Source: Duncaniella sp.
GTDB taxonomy: Bacteria > Bacteroidota > Bacteroidia > Bacteroidales > Muribaculaceae
Assembly: GCF_029054785.1 (NCBI RefSeq)
Contig: NZ_JAIDEN010000113.1
Location: forward strand, 1-40,065
Direction: 5' to 3'
Length of the DNA: 40,065 bases
The notes under the pieces were generated by a model. That model was not told where the DNA came from, did not search any database, and saw only the letters and a list, made by a program, of their open reading frames with translations. Positions 1 through 7,896 of the stretch are shown here, piece by piece (position 1 is the stretch's first letter; each line of letters opens with the position of its first letter). A program made the position numbers and the translations under genes.

Positions 1-507
1 TTCGTACCACACCTTTGCTATCGGCCACGCCCATGCGTTATAATCTCTTTCATCTTTGAATTGCTTGGCATAGTCGGACTCTACACGCAGATAGTCGCCC
101 CAGAAATAAACGTTGGCGACCATATAGCAGCAGAACGCGTCGCCACGCTCAGCCTGGCCAAGAATCTCATCAAACGCTTCCTTAAACGAGGCAAACGGCA
201 TTGCCCGTTCCACTGAGGGGGTGAGATTAACGCTTCGCGCAGCACATAGAACGCCGGTGGCACTCCCCATCATCGCGCTCTTCTGCATCAGCTTAGAGGC
301 GTTGGCTTCGTCAAAATTAAATCCGGCCTGTGCCCATACATATTCCTCGCCCATGAAACAGCGGGCAATGAATGCCAGAGCATCGGCATCGCCCTGTTGC
401 GCTGCCTGCATGAGCATCGCATAGCCCTGGCGTATTTTCTCACGGTCGAAACTCGACCAGATCAGCTTGACAGCAGTCTCAACAGCTGTGCTATATTCTC
501 CTTTCAT
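1..507 (-). CDS. Sel1-like repeat protein, partial (C-terminus beyond left edge)
   Basis: An open frame of 169 codons begins with ATG at 505-507 and runs off the left edge with no stop, so the C-terminus is missing. The protein starts MKGEYSTAVETAVKLIW. It contains helical repeats resembling Sel1/TPR-like units: QAAQQGDADALAFIARCF followed by an Ala-rich LMQKSAMMGSATGVL, and later ERGDAFCCYMVANVYFWGDY. Such repeats usually mediate protein-protein contacts. Its start codon overlaps the stop of the upstream gene (TAATG), so the two are almost certainly translated together. Specific function is unknown; Sel1-like proteins occur both as housekeeping adaptors and as accessory or immunity-type genes. 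I am confident that it is coding and moderately confident of the repeat class. Confidence 0.75.
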   Translation of the reverse strand, partial: MKGEYSTAVETAVKLIWSSFDREKIRQGYAMLMQAAQQGDADALAFIARCFMGEEYVWAQAGFNFDEANASKLMQKSAMMGSATGVLCAARSVNLTPSVERAMPFASFKEAFDEILGQAERGDAFCCYMVANVYFWGDYLRVESDYAKQFKDERDYNAWAWPIAKVWYE

Positions 508-1295
508 TATTCTTGATTCTTGTCGTTGTCTAAAAATCTGAATACCAGTCTCCCAAAATGGTCGTTTACGTCAAACTCCTCCCAACAGCTCAGAGGGTCG
601 GGCAATCTCTCGCCTTCAATCAGACTCCACAGCCAGCTTCGCAGAAGTCCGGCATCAGAAACTACACCTCTGAAGCCAATCGGAGCCGGCTCAGTCCATC
701 TGACATATTCAACTTTATAAACGGCGGTCGGAGCCGCATCATTGTCACGCCTGCGGATGTTGACATATCCGACATCGCCTTTTGTGAAATCATAAAGCAT
801 CCATAGCGATTTGCCCTCTATAATGTTTTCCAATGCACCAACCACATCCTGACATCCGAAGTATCGGAAATCCTCGCCATCCACACACAGCCGCTCTTTC
901 GCCTCTTCCTGCTCCGGATAGATTTTCTGACAATGCCAGGCGGTCATGTCGGGGAGTGAGGCGTTGCGGAAGAAATCACACATCATATCAGCTGCCACGT
1001 CGCAATCAATGTCTGACCGCCACATCCGCAGCAGATATCCGTTGACTCTGAAACACACCGCAATGCTGCCGTCCTTGTAATAATCAATGGAATATGCTTC
1101 GGCATAGCGGACCAACACTACCGGAACACATTTTTCAAGGTATACACACCCGTTATCCTCAATGTCATCGATGGCATCACGGATTTTCTCCTCGGTCACG
1201 TTCGATGTGCGCTCGTTTCCGTCATTAGTGCCTAACACATATTGTGGCTTGCATCCTCTAAGTCCGGGAAAGATACCTCGTATTCTGTCGCTCAT
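507..1295 (-). CDS. Hypothetical protein (262 aa), coupled to the Sel1-like gene
   Basis: I do not recognise this family. The protein is acidic and soluble-looking, with no signal peptide or membrane segment, and is rich in Trp, Cys and aromatic residues (for example LLRMWRSDID and SLWMLYDFTKGDVGYVNI). Two halves, roughly residues 35-115 and 125-255, each look like a mixed alpha/beta unit ending in a helical Trp-containing stretch, so an internal duplication is possible. The start is supported by AAAGGGA seven bases upstream of the ATG and by a TATCTTTG promoter box further up. It overlaps the next gene by TAATG. The pairing with a Sel1-like protein recalls accessory two-gene cassettes, but that is inference only. 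Confidence 0.8.
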   Translation of the reverse strand: MSDRIRGIFPGLRGCKPQYVLGTNDGNERTSNVTEEKIRDAIDDIEDNGCVYLEKCVPVVLVRYAEAYSIDYYKDGSIAVCFRVNGYLLRMWRSDIDCDVAADMMCDFFRNASLPDMTAWHCQKIYPEQEEAKERLCVDGEDFRYFGCQDVVGALENIIEGKSLWMLYDFTKGDVGYVNIRRRDNDAAPTAVYKVEYVRWTEPAPIGFRGVVSDAGLLRSWLWSLIEGERLPDPLSCWEEFDVNDHFGRLVFRFLDNDKNQE

Positions 1296-1330
1296 TTCAA
1301 TTCCCTTTGGCTAAATTTGAAATCCAACCG

Positions 1331-1338
1331 CAAAGATA
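1331..1338 (-). promoter_or_regulatory. Bacteroidetes -7 box for the 262-aa gene
   Basis: Read on the minus strand this is TATCTTTG, matching TAnnTTTG. It lies about 36 bp upstream of the ATG at 1295. A TTTG that could act as the -33 element sits about 23 bp further up, slightly longer than the usual spacing. Confidence 0.5.
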
Positions 1339-1363
1339 CTGATTTGGTTTGAATTTTATATCA

Positions 1364-1397
1364 AAGGCTGTCTTCCATGATTGTGAAAGACAGCCTT
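1364..1397 (-). terminator. Terminator of the OmpH-like gene
   Basis: Perfect 11-bp stem, AAGGCTGTCTT against AAGACAGCCTT, with a 12-base loop. On the minus strand it is followed by a T-rich run. It lies 34 bp past the stop of the OmpH-like gene and just upstream of the promoter for the next gene. Confidence 0.7.
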
Positions 1398-1430
1398 CGG
1401 TATTGAATAAGTTTTGCTTATGTCGTGATC

Positions 1431-2045
1431 TTATTTGGCGTCGCCTACTTTGTTGTAGCGTGAGTTAAGACCTTCGATGATCTCGTTTGTGATGTCAAGA
1501 GCAGGGTTGAAATATACGCCGGCAGCCTTGAAGAGAATGGCGTCATAGCCTTTGGAGGCATTGTAGATCTTGATGTAGTTCTCGATCGAGTCATTGAGCT
1601 GAAGCTGCTGCTGGGCGAGCTCGTTTTCAGTATTGCGGCTGAGGTTTGCAAGATAGTTTTCAGCATCAGCCTGCATTTTCTGAAGTTTCTGCATGTCGGC
1701 ATTGTAGCTTGCTTCAGTAAGATATCCGTTGCTGCGACCTTTCTGCTCGATTGCAGCCGCGAATTTCTGAATTTCAGTTGCTTTAGACTGGCGTGCACCT
1801 TCAATTTTGGAAACGGCGCGCATGGAGGCTTCCTGAAAATCTTTGGCGAGATTGTAGTGCGTCATCAGCGAATCGGAGTCGATGTAGCGGATGTTAAGGC
1901 TCGGAGAGCTTTCGCTATCGGCTGCTGCTGTCGAGGCGGTGGCATCGGCAGCGGCTTCGGTTGTTGAAGAGCCGCCGCAAGAAGTAGTGCTGAGGGCCAT
2001 GAGACTTAGAAGCAGCGATGAAGCTGATATTGCTAACTTGTTCAT
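1431..2045 (-). CDS. OmpH/Skp-family protein, predicted lipoprotein
   Basis: 204 aa. The N-terminus is a lipoprotein signal: a hydrophobic stretch, then TTSC with Cys at residue 23. A low-complexity Ser/Thr/Ala linker follows (about 24-50), then a long charged coiled coil (about 60-170: KIEGARQSKATEIQKFAAAI and LQKMQADAENYLANLSRNTE) characteristic of OmpH/Skp. Skp is a periplasmic holdase for outer-membrane proteins. Classical Skp is soluble, so a lipid anchor is a variation. The residues after Cys (GGSS) do not resemble the acidic surface-export signal of Bacteroidetes, so a periplasm-facing anchor is likely (inference). It lies 39 bp downstream of a tiny membrane protein gene and probably shares its transcript. 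Confidence 0.85.
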   Translation of the reverse strand: MNKLAISASSLLLSLMALSTTSCGGSSTTEAAADATASTAAADSESSPSLNIRYIDSDSLMTHYNLAKDFQEASMRAVSKIEGARQSKATEIQKFAAAIEQKGRSNGYLTEASYNADMQKLQKMQADAENYLANLSRNTENELAQQQLQLNDSIENYIKIYNASKGYDAILFKAAGVYFNPALDITNEIIEGLNSRYNKVGDAK

Positions 2046-2084
2046 GTTAAGAAATTGGTATATATGTACTGTATATAAATGATA

Positions 2085-2279
2085 TTATCGTTTCGGGCTT
2101 TGGTTTTGAGCGCCGCCGTGGGCACAGCCTATTCCCCTCCGACGCAGTTCCGGCAGATCATGGGCATGGCCTGACGGGAAGCGTCCGCCTTTGACAAATA
2201 GCACTTTAACACCTAAGGCCACTATCGCGAATCCAACGAGAACAACAGCTAAGAGGACTGTGATGAGTAAGGTTTTCAT
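2085..2279 (-). CDS. Small membrane protein with conserved Cys/His tail (64 aa)
   Basis: The protein starts MKTLLITVLLAVVLVGFAIV, a single N-terminal transmembrane helix, then has a soluble tail with GGRFPSGHAHDLPELRRRGI followed by GCAH. Small proteins with this architecture and an RRRGIGCA-type tail are, as I recall, common in Bacteroidales and usually carry no assigned function. The ATG at 2279 is preferred over the in-frame TTG at 2285, because the TTG adds only two residues and the ATG sits a normal distance from the TACTTTTG promoter box. The Cys and His residues in the tail suggest a possible metal or redox role, which is unproven. The OmpH-like gene lies 39 bp downstream. Confidence 0.75.
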   Translation of the reverse strand: MKTLLITVLLAVVLVGFAIVALGVKVLFVKGGRFPSGHAHDLPELRRRGIGCAHGGAQNQSPKR

Positions 2280-2302
2280 TGTCAATTTGGACTTTTACGA
2301 TG

Positions 2303-2310
2303 CAAAAGTA
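2303..2310 (-). promoter_or_regulatory. -7 box for the small membrane protein / OmpH-like operon
   Basis: The minus strand reads TACTTTTG, a match to TAnnTTTG, giving an expected leader of about 20 nt before the ATG at 2279. I see no clear -33 TTG at the usual spacing. Confidence 0.5.
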
Positions 2311-2403
2311 GCAATTTGCTCGAAATTTTTGCGCGTATATCAATTTTATTTTATAATTTAGTGACCGAAATCCATCAAATTTAACACTAATTAATTACCT
2401 GAT

Positions 2404-3864
2404 ATGGAAATCAAAGATCTTCAGCCACGCGAGGTGTTCGCGATTTTTGACGAGATCACCAAGATCCCCCGTCCTTCAAAGAAGGAGGAAAAAATCCGCC
2501 AGTATCTGCTGGACTTCGCAAAAATGCACAATCTTGAAGTAAAGACTGACAAGGTTGGCAATGTGGTTATCACCAAGCCGGCAACTCCGGGCCATGAAAA
2601 CGCTCCCACTGTCATTATGCAGGGCCACATGGATATGGTCTGCGAATCAAATGACAAGAATTTCGATTTCGCCAACAGTCCGATCCCCGTAGTGATTGAC
2701 GGTGACTGGATCCGCACCAAGGGAACTACTCTCGGTGCTGACAATGGCATAGGCATGGCAGCCTCTCTTGCCGCTCTGATTGACGACACTTACGAACACG
2801 GTCCTCTCGAAGCACTCTTTACAGTGGATGAGGAGACCGGCATGACCGGTGCCAACAATCTCGGAGAGGACATGATCGCAGGCACTATGCTTCTCAATCT
2901 CGACTCTGAGGATGATGCTGAAATCTTTGTAGGCTGTGCCGGCGGTGTAGACACACAGGCATTCTTCACCTACAAGCGTTCATTCGCTCCTTCTGATTTC
3001 ATGTATTTCAAGATAAGCATCGAAGGTCTCAACGGCGGTCATTCAGGCGGTGACATCCACCTTGGCCGTGCCAACGCCAACAAACTTCTTGCCCGTTTCC
3101 TGTTCCAGCTTTCAGGCAAGCATGAAGTGGTTGTCTCTGAAATCGACGGCGGCAACCTCCGCAATGCCATTCCACGTGCGGCTCATGCAGTGATCGGTGT
3201 CCACACTTCTCGCAAGGAAGAGGTGCGCACAATGCTCAATCACTACATCGCCGATCTGGAAAATGAATACAAAGGCCTTGAACCCGGCCTGAAGGTTACG
3301 ATGGAGAGTGTCGACACTCCGGAATTCACCATCGACCAGCAGACTTCACTTAATCTGATCCGTGCGATCTATTGTGCTCCCCACGGAGTTATCTCCATGA
3401 GCCGTGAGCTTGAAAATCTGGTTGAAACCTCAACCAACCTTGCTTCTGTCAAGATGGCTCCTGACAATACGATTGTTGTCACCACCAGCCAGCGCAGTTC
3501 GGTTGAGTCGCGCAAATGGGATATCGCCCGTCAGGTCGAGGCAGTCTTCCTGCTTGCAGGTGCCCGTGTAGAGCACGGTGACGGTTATCCCGGATGGCAG
3601 CCCAATCTGGAGTCTCCGATCATGAAGATCTCCCGCGATGCCTATAAGGAACTTTATGGTGTCGAGCCTGCCATCAAGGCAATCCATGCCGGTCTGGAAT
3701 GCGGACTGTTCCTCACCAAATATCCTTATCTCGACATGGTTTCATTCGGTCCGACTCTGCGCGACGTGCATTCTCCGTCGGAGAGCATGTACATTCCCGC
3801 TGTTGAACGTTTCTGGGGCCAGCTCAAGCGCACCCTTGAAAAAGTCGGCGAGCTGAAGAAATAA
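2404..3864 (+). CDS. pepD: Aminoacyl-histidine dipeptidase PepD (M20C)
   Basis: 486 aa, the usual length for cytosolic M20C dipeptidases, which hydrolyse Xaa-His and other dipeptides. The di-zinc site is visible: QGHMDMV (His75, Asp77), TTLGADNGIG (Asp113 bridging), VDEETGMTG (catalytic Glu143 and metal-binding Glu144), LLNLDSED (Asp167), and a C-terminal RDVHSPSE His. The lid/dimerisation domain lies between about residues 180 and 390, with NGGHSGGDIH at its start. No signal peptide is present. It is a single-gene unit transcribed away from the small membrane protein gene and ending in a strong hairpin. It may support use of host or dietary peptides. Confidence 0.95.
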   Translation: MEIKDLQPREVFAIFDEITKIPRPSKKEEKIRQYLLDFAKMHNLEVKTDKVGNVVITKPATPGHENAPTVIMQGHMDMVCESNDKNFDFANSPIPVVIDGDWIRTKGTTLGADNGIGMAASLAALIDDTYEHGPLEALFTVDEETGMTGANNLGEDMIAGTMLLNLDSEDDAEIFVGCAGGVDTQAFFTYKRSFAPSDFMYFKISIEGLNGGHSGGDIHLGRANANKLLARFLFQLSGKHEVVVSEIDGGNLRNAIPRAAHAVIGVHTSRKEEVRTMLNHYIADLENEYKGLEPGLKVTMESVDTPEFTIDQQTSLNLIRAIYCAPHGVISMSRELENLVETSTNLASVKMAPDNTIVVTTSQRSSVESRKWDIARQVEAVFLLAGARVEHGDGYPGWQPNLESPIMKISRDAYKELYGVEPAIKAIHAGLECGLFLTKYPYLDMVSFGPTLRDVHSPSESMYIPAVERFWGQLKRTLEKVGELKK

Positions 3865-3876
3865 AAAAAATATCCT

Positions 3877-3922
3877 AACCGGCAGTCTCTCAGTCTAATC
3901 ATAACGCTGAGAGACGCCGGTT
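3877..3922 (+). terminator. pepD terminator
   Basis: Interrupted stem: AACCGGC then GTCTCTCAG, pairing with CTGAGAGAC then GCCGGTT, loop of 13 bases, followed by a pyrimidine-rich tract. It begins 12 bp after the pepD stop. Confidence 0.75.
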
Positions 3923-4065
3923 TCCCCTTTCTCCAAACAGGCGCCGTGAAGGCGTGCCAGATTATGTAATTAAACTTTTTCGCTCCTGAAGCGTCTATAA
4001 TATTATGGTGTGTCCGTTTTTCGGACATACTTTGCTGCTACGGGCCGCGCCGGAGGGTGCTGCCG

Positions 4066-4818
4066 ATGTTTCATCAATTTATTTTATTCATGTTACGACG
4101 ATTAATTCTCTTTTCACTCTCCATTCTCCTCTCGTCGCTTTTATTTTCAATGACTGACAACAGCTCAGGGCAGCATGCCGCTGATTCTCTGTCGTCAACG
4201 ATCAAGGGATGCGATCTGCTCGCACTCCCGACAGACACAATCCTGACACTGACCGAGGCGGACTTCGAAGAAGTTGCCGCTGAACTTGGAGTCGAAGTCG
4301 CAGCTATCAAGGCTGTTGTCGAGATCGAGGCCGGACGGACTCACGAAGGGTTCGCTTCTCCAGGTAAACCTCTGATCAACTTCGATCTCTCAATGTTCCG
4401 CCGTTTTGCCACAAGGCGCGGTGTGAATCTTTCGAAATACAGCAAGTCACATTCTGTGGTATTCGCGTCGTCACGCGGATCGCAGACCCGTGCCCATCAG
4501 CGTCTTGAAGCTGCCAGATCTATCAATCCCCATGCTGCTGTCGAAGGCACTTTCTGGGGGATGTTTCAGATCGGAGGGTTCAACTGGAAGAAGTGTGGGG
4601 CGGAGAGTCTCGATGATTTTGTCTGCCGGATGTCACGCTCCGAACGTGATCAGCTCGATATGTTTGCCAGTTTCATAACATCGACCGGACTGGTCAAGCA
4701 TCTCAAGGCTAAGAACTGGGCTGCATTTGCCCGCGGCTACAACGGTCCTGGCTATGCCAAGCGTTCATATCATACGCGTATGGCCCAGGCCTACGGACGT
4801 CACAGCAAACAGTCATGA
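4066..4818 (+). CDS. Membrane-anchored/secreted N-acetylmuramidase-domain protein (DUF3380-like)
   Basis: 250 aa from the preferred ATG at 4066, which has GGAGG at 4052-4056 at ideal spacing. An in-frame GTG at 4057 overlaps that ribosome-binding site and is rejected. The N-terminus (FMLRRLILFSLSILLSSLLF) is a signal or anchor. The C-terminal 170 residues match the N-acetylmuramidase domain found in phage and bacterial endolysins: AIKAVVEIEAGRTHEGF with a candidate catalytic Glu (about residue 86), KPLINFDLSMFRRF, GTFWGMFQIGGFNW, and the terminal FARGYNGPGYAKRSYHTRMA. The usual ILFERH-type motif is INFDLSMF here, so it is a divergent member. It probably cleaves the glycan backbone of peptidoglycan in the periplasm during growth or division. 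It stands alone, with a strong terminator. Confidence 0.8.
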   Translation: MFHQFILFMLRRLILFSLSILLSSLLFSMTDNSSGQHAADSLSSTIKGCDLLALPTDTILTLTEADFEEVAAELGVEVAAIKAVVEIEAGRTHEGFASPGKPLINFDLSMFRRFATRRGVNLSKYSKSHSVVFASSRGSQTRAHQRLEAARSINPHAAVEGTFWGMFQIGGFNWKKCGAESLDDFVCRMSRSERDQLDMFASFITSTGLVKHLKAKNWAAFARGYNGPGYAKRSYHTRMAQAYGRHSKQS

Positions 4819-4890
4819 CCCTCAATTAGAATCAGGATGCTGCAAAATCGGTCATAATTCCGATCCGTAGGTGTTCAGCACCGGCATCAG

Positions 4891-4950
4891 ACAGCGGTCC
4901 CCGCAAAAGCGCTTCAACCGAAAGCCGCTTTGCGGGGACCGCTGTTTTGT
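4891..4950 (+). terminator. Terminator of the muramidase gene
   Basis: Long hairpin with a 17-bp outer stem (ACAGCGGTCCCCGCAAA paired with its complement at 4929-4945), an inner imperfect stem, then TTTTGT. It faces the frdB terminator, so the two convergent units are insulated. Confidence 0.85.
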
Positions 4951-4964
4951 CGGTGATAATGAAA

Positions 4965-5005
4965 GATGCGCCCGACGGTCAGAGTGGAGACCGTTCGGGC
5001 GCATC
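4965..5005 (-). terminator. frd operon terminator
   Basis: Stem GATGCGCCCGACGGTC paired with GACCGTTCGGGCGCATC (one extra base bulged), 8-base loop, with TTTC following on the minus strand. It lies about 40 bp past the frdB stop. Confidence 0.8.
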
Positions 5006-5046
5006 AAGCGTTTTATGTCAGTTTCGTGACTGTCAGGTCAATGTGA

Positions 5047-5802
5047 TCAGTCAGCTAACTTGGCTTTGATGAATTCGCGGTTGAGGCGGGCGATGTTGCT
5101 CAGAGGAACGTTCTTGGGACATTCAGCAGCACATGCACCGGTGTTGGTACAGTTGCCGAATCCGAGTTCGTCCATCTTTTTGACCATTGCGCGGGCACGG
5201 CGAGCACGTTCAACCTGGCCCTGGGGCAGGAGAGCGAACTGGCTAACCTTGGCGCTGACGAAGAGCATTGCAGAGCCGTTCTTGCAGGCAGCTACGCAGG
5301 CACCGCAACCGATGCAGGTTGCAGAGTCCATAGCGATGTCAGCAACTTCCTTCGAGATCGGGAGGCTGTTGGCATCAGGAGCGCCGCCGCAGTTGAACGA
5401 TACATAACCGCCGGCCTGCTGGATCTGGTCGAAGGCGTTGCGGTTGACCATGAGGTCGCGGATCACGGGGAATGCGGCAGAACGCCAAGGCTCGATGGTG
5501 ATAGTGTCCTCGTTGTTGAACTTACGCATGTGGAGCTGGCAGGTGGTGATTCCCTGAACGGGACCGTGGGGGTGTCCGTTGATGTAGAGAGAACACATGC
5601 CGCAGATGCCTTCGCGACAGTCGCTGTCAAAGACTACGGGCTCTTCGTTGCGGTCGATGAGCTGCTGGTTGAGCATGTCGAGCATTTCAAGGAAAGAGCT
5701 TCCGGTTGAGACGTTCTCAACGCGGTAGGTCTGGAAAGAACCCGGCTCCTTGGGACCACGCTGACGCCAAATCTTGAGGTTTACATTTATAGTATGTTCC
5801 AT
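5047..5802 (-). CDS. frdB: Fumarate reductase/succinate dehydrogenase iron-sulfur subunit
   Basis: 251 aa, normal for the family. It carries electrons between the FrdC haems and the FrdA flavin through three clusters. The [2Fe-2S] ligands lie in DCREGICGMC plus a later Cys (Cys62, 67, 70, 88). The ferredoxin-like half has CIGCGACVAACKN (Cys163, 166, 169, 173) and CTNTGACAAECPK (Cys218, 224, 228), giving ligands for [4Fe-4S] and [3Fe-4S] centres. It is the last gene of the frdCAB operon, 33 bp after frdA, and is followed by a terminator. In anaerobic Bacteroidales this complex mainly reduces fumarate, feeding the succinate/propionate pathway; direction is inferred from lifestyle, not sequence. 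Confidence 0.96.
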   Translation of the reverse strand: MEHTINVNLKIWRQRGPKEPGSFQTYRVENVSTGSSFLEMLDMLNQQLIDRNEEPVVFDSDCREGICGMCSLYINGHPHGPVQGITTCQLHMRKFNNEDTITIEPWRSAAFPVIRDLMVNRNAFDQIQQAGGYVSFNCGGAPDANSLPISKEVADIAMDSATCIGCGACVAACKNGSAMLFVSAKVSQFALLPQGQVERARRARAMVKKMDELGFGNCTNTGACAAECPKNVPLSNIARLNREFIKAKLAD

Positions 5803-5835
5803 TTTACTTGCAATGTTTAAGTGGTGTGGGGAGGA

Positions 5836-7863
5836 TTATGATTTGTAGTTACGGGTCTGAACCTTGATCTCGGTGTAGTTGAGAGGTTCTTTGAGAAGCA
5901 CGGGCTTTTCGTTGTCGCCGGTGTATTTCCAGCAGCTGACATACATATAGTCCTTGTCGTTACGAGCAGCTTCACCGTCGGCAAGCTGATATTCCTCGCG
6001 GAAGTGAGCGCCGCAGGATTCGTTGCGGTTGAGGGCGTCGATAGCCATCATCTTTGAAATGACAAGGAAGTCCTCCAGGCGGAGAGCCTTTTCGAGTTCG
6101 GTGTTGAGGTCATCGGCACGGCCTACGATGCGGAGATCAGAGTAGAATTCCTTGCGTACTTCTTCAATTTCGTCGAGAGCCTTGACGAGAGTCTGGAGAG
6201 TACGGCCCATGCCGACGAGGTTCCACATCACATGGCCGAGGCGCTTGTGGATCTGGTCCGGCGATTTGGTACCCTTGATTGCCATGAGCTTGTCGATGCG
6301 GGCACGGACAGCTTTTTCGGCTTCGTCGAATTCCTTCGAGTCGGTTGTAAAGTGGGGAACCTTGATCTGGTCGCTCAGATAGTTCTGCATTGTGTAGGGG
6401 AGCACGAAGTAACCGTCGGCCAGACCCTGCATGAGTGCAGATGCGCCGAGACGGTTTGCACCGTGGTCAGAGAAGTTACATTCGCCGATTGCGAAGAGAC
6501 CTTTGACAGAAGTCTGAAGTTCGTAGTCAACCCAGATACCACCCATTGTATAGTGGCTTGCGGGGAAGATCATCATCGGGGTCTCGTAGGGGTTGTCATC
6601 GGAGATCATCTGATACATGTCGAAGAGGTTTCCGTAGCGGTCGCGGACAACGTCTTCGCCCAGACGGTTGATGGCGTATTTGAAGTCGAGATAAACGGCG
6701 TTGCCTGTACCTACGCCATAGCCGGCGTCGCAGCGTTCCTTGGCGGCACGGCTTGCGATGTCACGGGGGCAGAGGTTACCGAAGGCCGGATAGCGGCGTT
6801 CGAGATAGAAGTCGCGGTCTTCGTCGGGAATGTCGGTCGGTTTTTTCTTTCCGGCGCGGATTGCTTCTGCGTCTTCTTTCTTTTTGGGAACCCAGATGCG
6901 GCCGTCGTTACGGAGCGATTCGCTCATGAGGGTCAGCTTGGACTGATCTTCGCCGTGGACGGGGATACAGGTGGGGTGGATCTGGGTGAAGGCGAGGTTT
7001 GCGAGGTAGGCACCCTTCTTGAAAGCCTGGACAGCGGCAGAGCCGTTGCAGCCCATTGCGTTGGTCGAGAGGAAGAATGCACGGCCGTAACCGCCGGTCG
7101 CGAGCACAACTGCGTGAGCAGCATAGCGTTCGATCTCACCGGTGATGAGGTTGCGGACGATGATACCGCGGGCACGTCCGTCGATGATGACAACGTCAAG
7201 CATTTCGCGACGGTTGAATGACTTCACTGTGCCTTTCTTGATCTGACGGTTGAGAGAGGCGTAAGCGCCGAGAAGGAGCTGCTGGCCTGTCTGACCTTTT
7301 GCGTAGAATGTACGTGACACCTGTGCGCCGCCGAATGAACGGTTGGCAAGCAGACCGCCGTATTCACGTGCGAAGGGAACGCCCTGGGCCACACACTGGT
7401 CGATGATGTTGTTTGACACTTCGGCAAGACGGTAGACGTTTGCTTCGCGTGAGCGGAAGTCACCACCCTTGATAGTGTCATAGAAGAGGCGATAGATTGA
7501 GTCGCCGTCGTTCTGATAGTCTTTGGCTGCATTGATACCGCCCTGAGCTGCGATTGAGTGAGCGCGGCGGGGTGAGTCCTGGATGCAGAAGTTGAGCACG
7601 TTGAAACCGAGTTCGCCGAGGGTCGAGGCGGCAGATGCGCCGGCCAGGCCTGTGCCGACAACGATAACGTCGAGGTTACGCTTGTTGGCGGGGTTGACGA
7701 GTTTCTGATGTGCCTTATAGTTGGTCCACTTCTGGGCGAGAGGCCCTTCGGGGATCTTGGAGTCGATCTGATATTCAGGTAAGGCTGAGGATTCGATGTC
7801 GGCGTAATCCTTCATGATGGGGGTAGAGTCGATCATGCCCTCAAGTTTTTTGATATCTGCCAT
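5836..7863 (-). CDS. frdA: Fumarate reductase/succinate dehydrogenase flavoprotein subunit
   Basis: 675 aa, the longer type typical of Bacteroidetes and other class B complexes. The FAD-binding Rossmann motif is VIVVGTGLAGASAAS (about 67-80). The covalent flavin His is His102 in RRAHSIAAQGGINAAK. Substrate-binding and catalytic segments include QIHPTCIPVHGEDQSKL, MSESLRNDGRIWVP, SHYTMGGIWVDYE and GECNFSDHGANRLGASALMQ. It sits between frdC and frdB with 33-bp gaps on both sides. Long frames on the opposite strand across this gene are compositional shadows. Confidence 0.97.
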   Translation of the reverse strand: MADIKKLEGMIDSTPIMKDYADIESSALPEYQIDSKIPEGPLAQKWTNYKAHQKLVNPANKRNLDVIVVGTGLAGASAASTLGELGFNVLNFCIQDSPRRAHSIAAQGGINAAKDYQNDGDSIYRLFYDTIKGGDFRSREANVYRLAEVSNNIIDQCVAQGVPFAREYGGLLANRSFGGAQVSRTFYAKGQTGQQLLLGAYASLNRQIKKGTVKSFNRREMLDVVIIDGRARGIIVRNLITGEIERYAAHAVVLATGGYGRAFFLSTNAMGCNGSAAVQAFKKGAYLANLAFTQIHPTCIPVHGEDQSKLTLMSESLRNDGRIWVPKKKEDAEAIRAGKKKPTDIPDEDRDFYLERRYPAFGNLCPRDIASRAAKERCDAGYGVGTGNAVYLDFKYAINRLGEDVVRDRYGNLFDMYQMISDDNPYETPMMIFPASHYTMGGIWVDYELQTSVKGLFAIGECNFSDHGANRLGASALMQGLADGYFVLPYTMQNYLSDQIKVPHFTTDSKEFDEAEKAVRARIDKLMAIKGTKSPDQIHKRLGHVMWNLVGMGRTLQTLVKALDEIEEVRKEFYSDLRIVGRADDLNTELEKALRLEDFLVISKMMAIDALNRNESCGAHFREEYQLADGEAARNDKDYMYVSCWKYTGDNEKPVLLKEPLNYTEIKVQTRNYKS

Positions 7864-7896
7864 ATCTGTGGTTGTGATATTATTTACGGAATAAGA

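Noticed and set aside
6232..7221. A 329-codon open frame on the plus strand inside frdA.
   Set aside because: It is antisense to a well-supported frdA, has Val/Glu/Cys/Ala-rich composition produced by reading the complement of biased codons, and matches no family.
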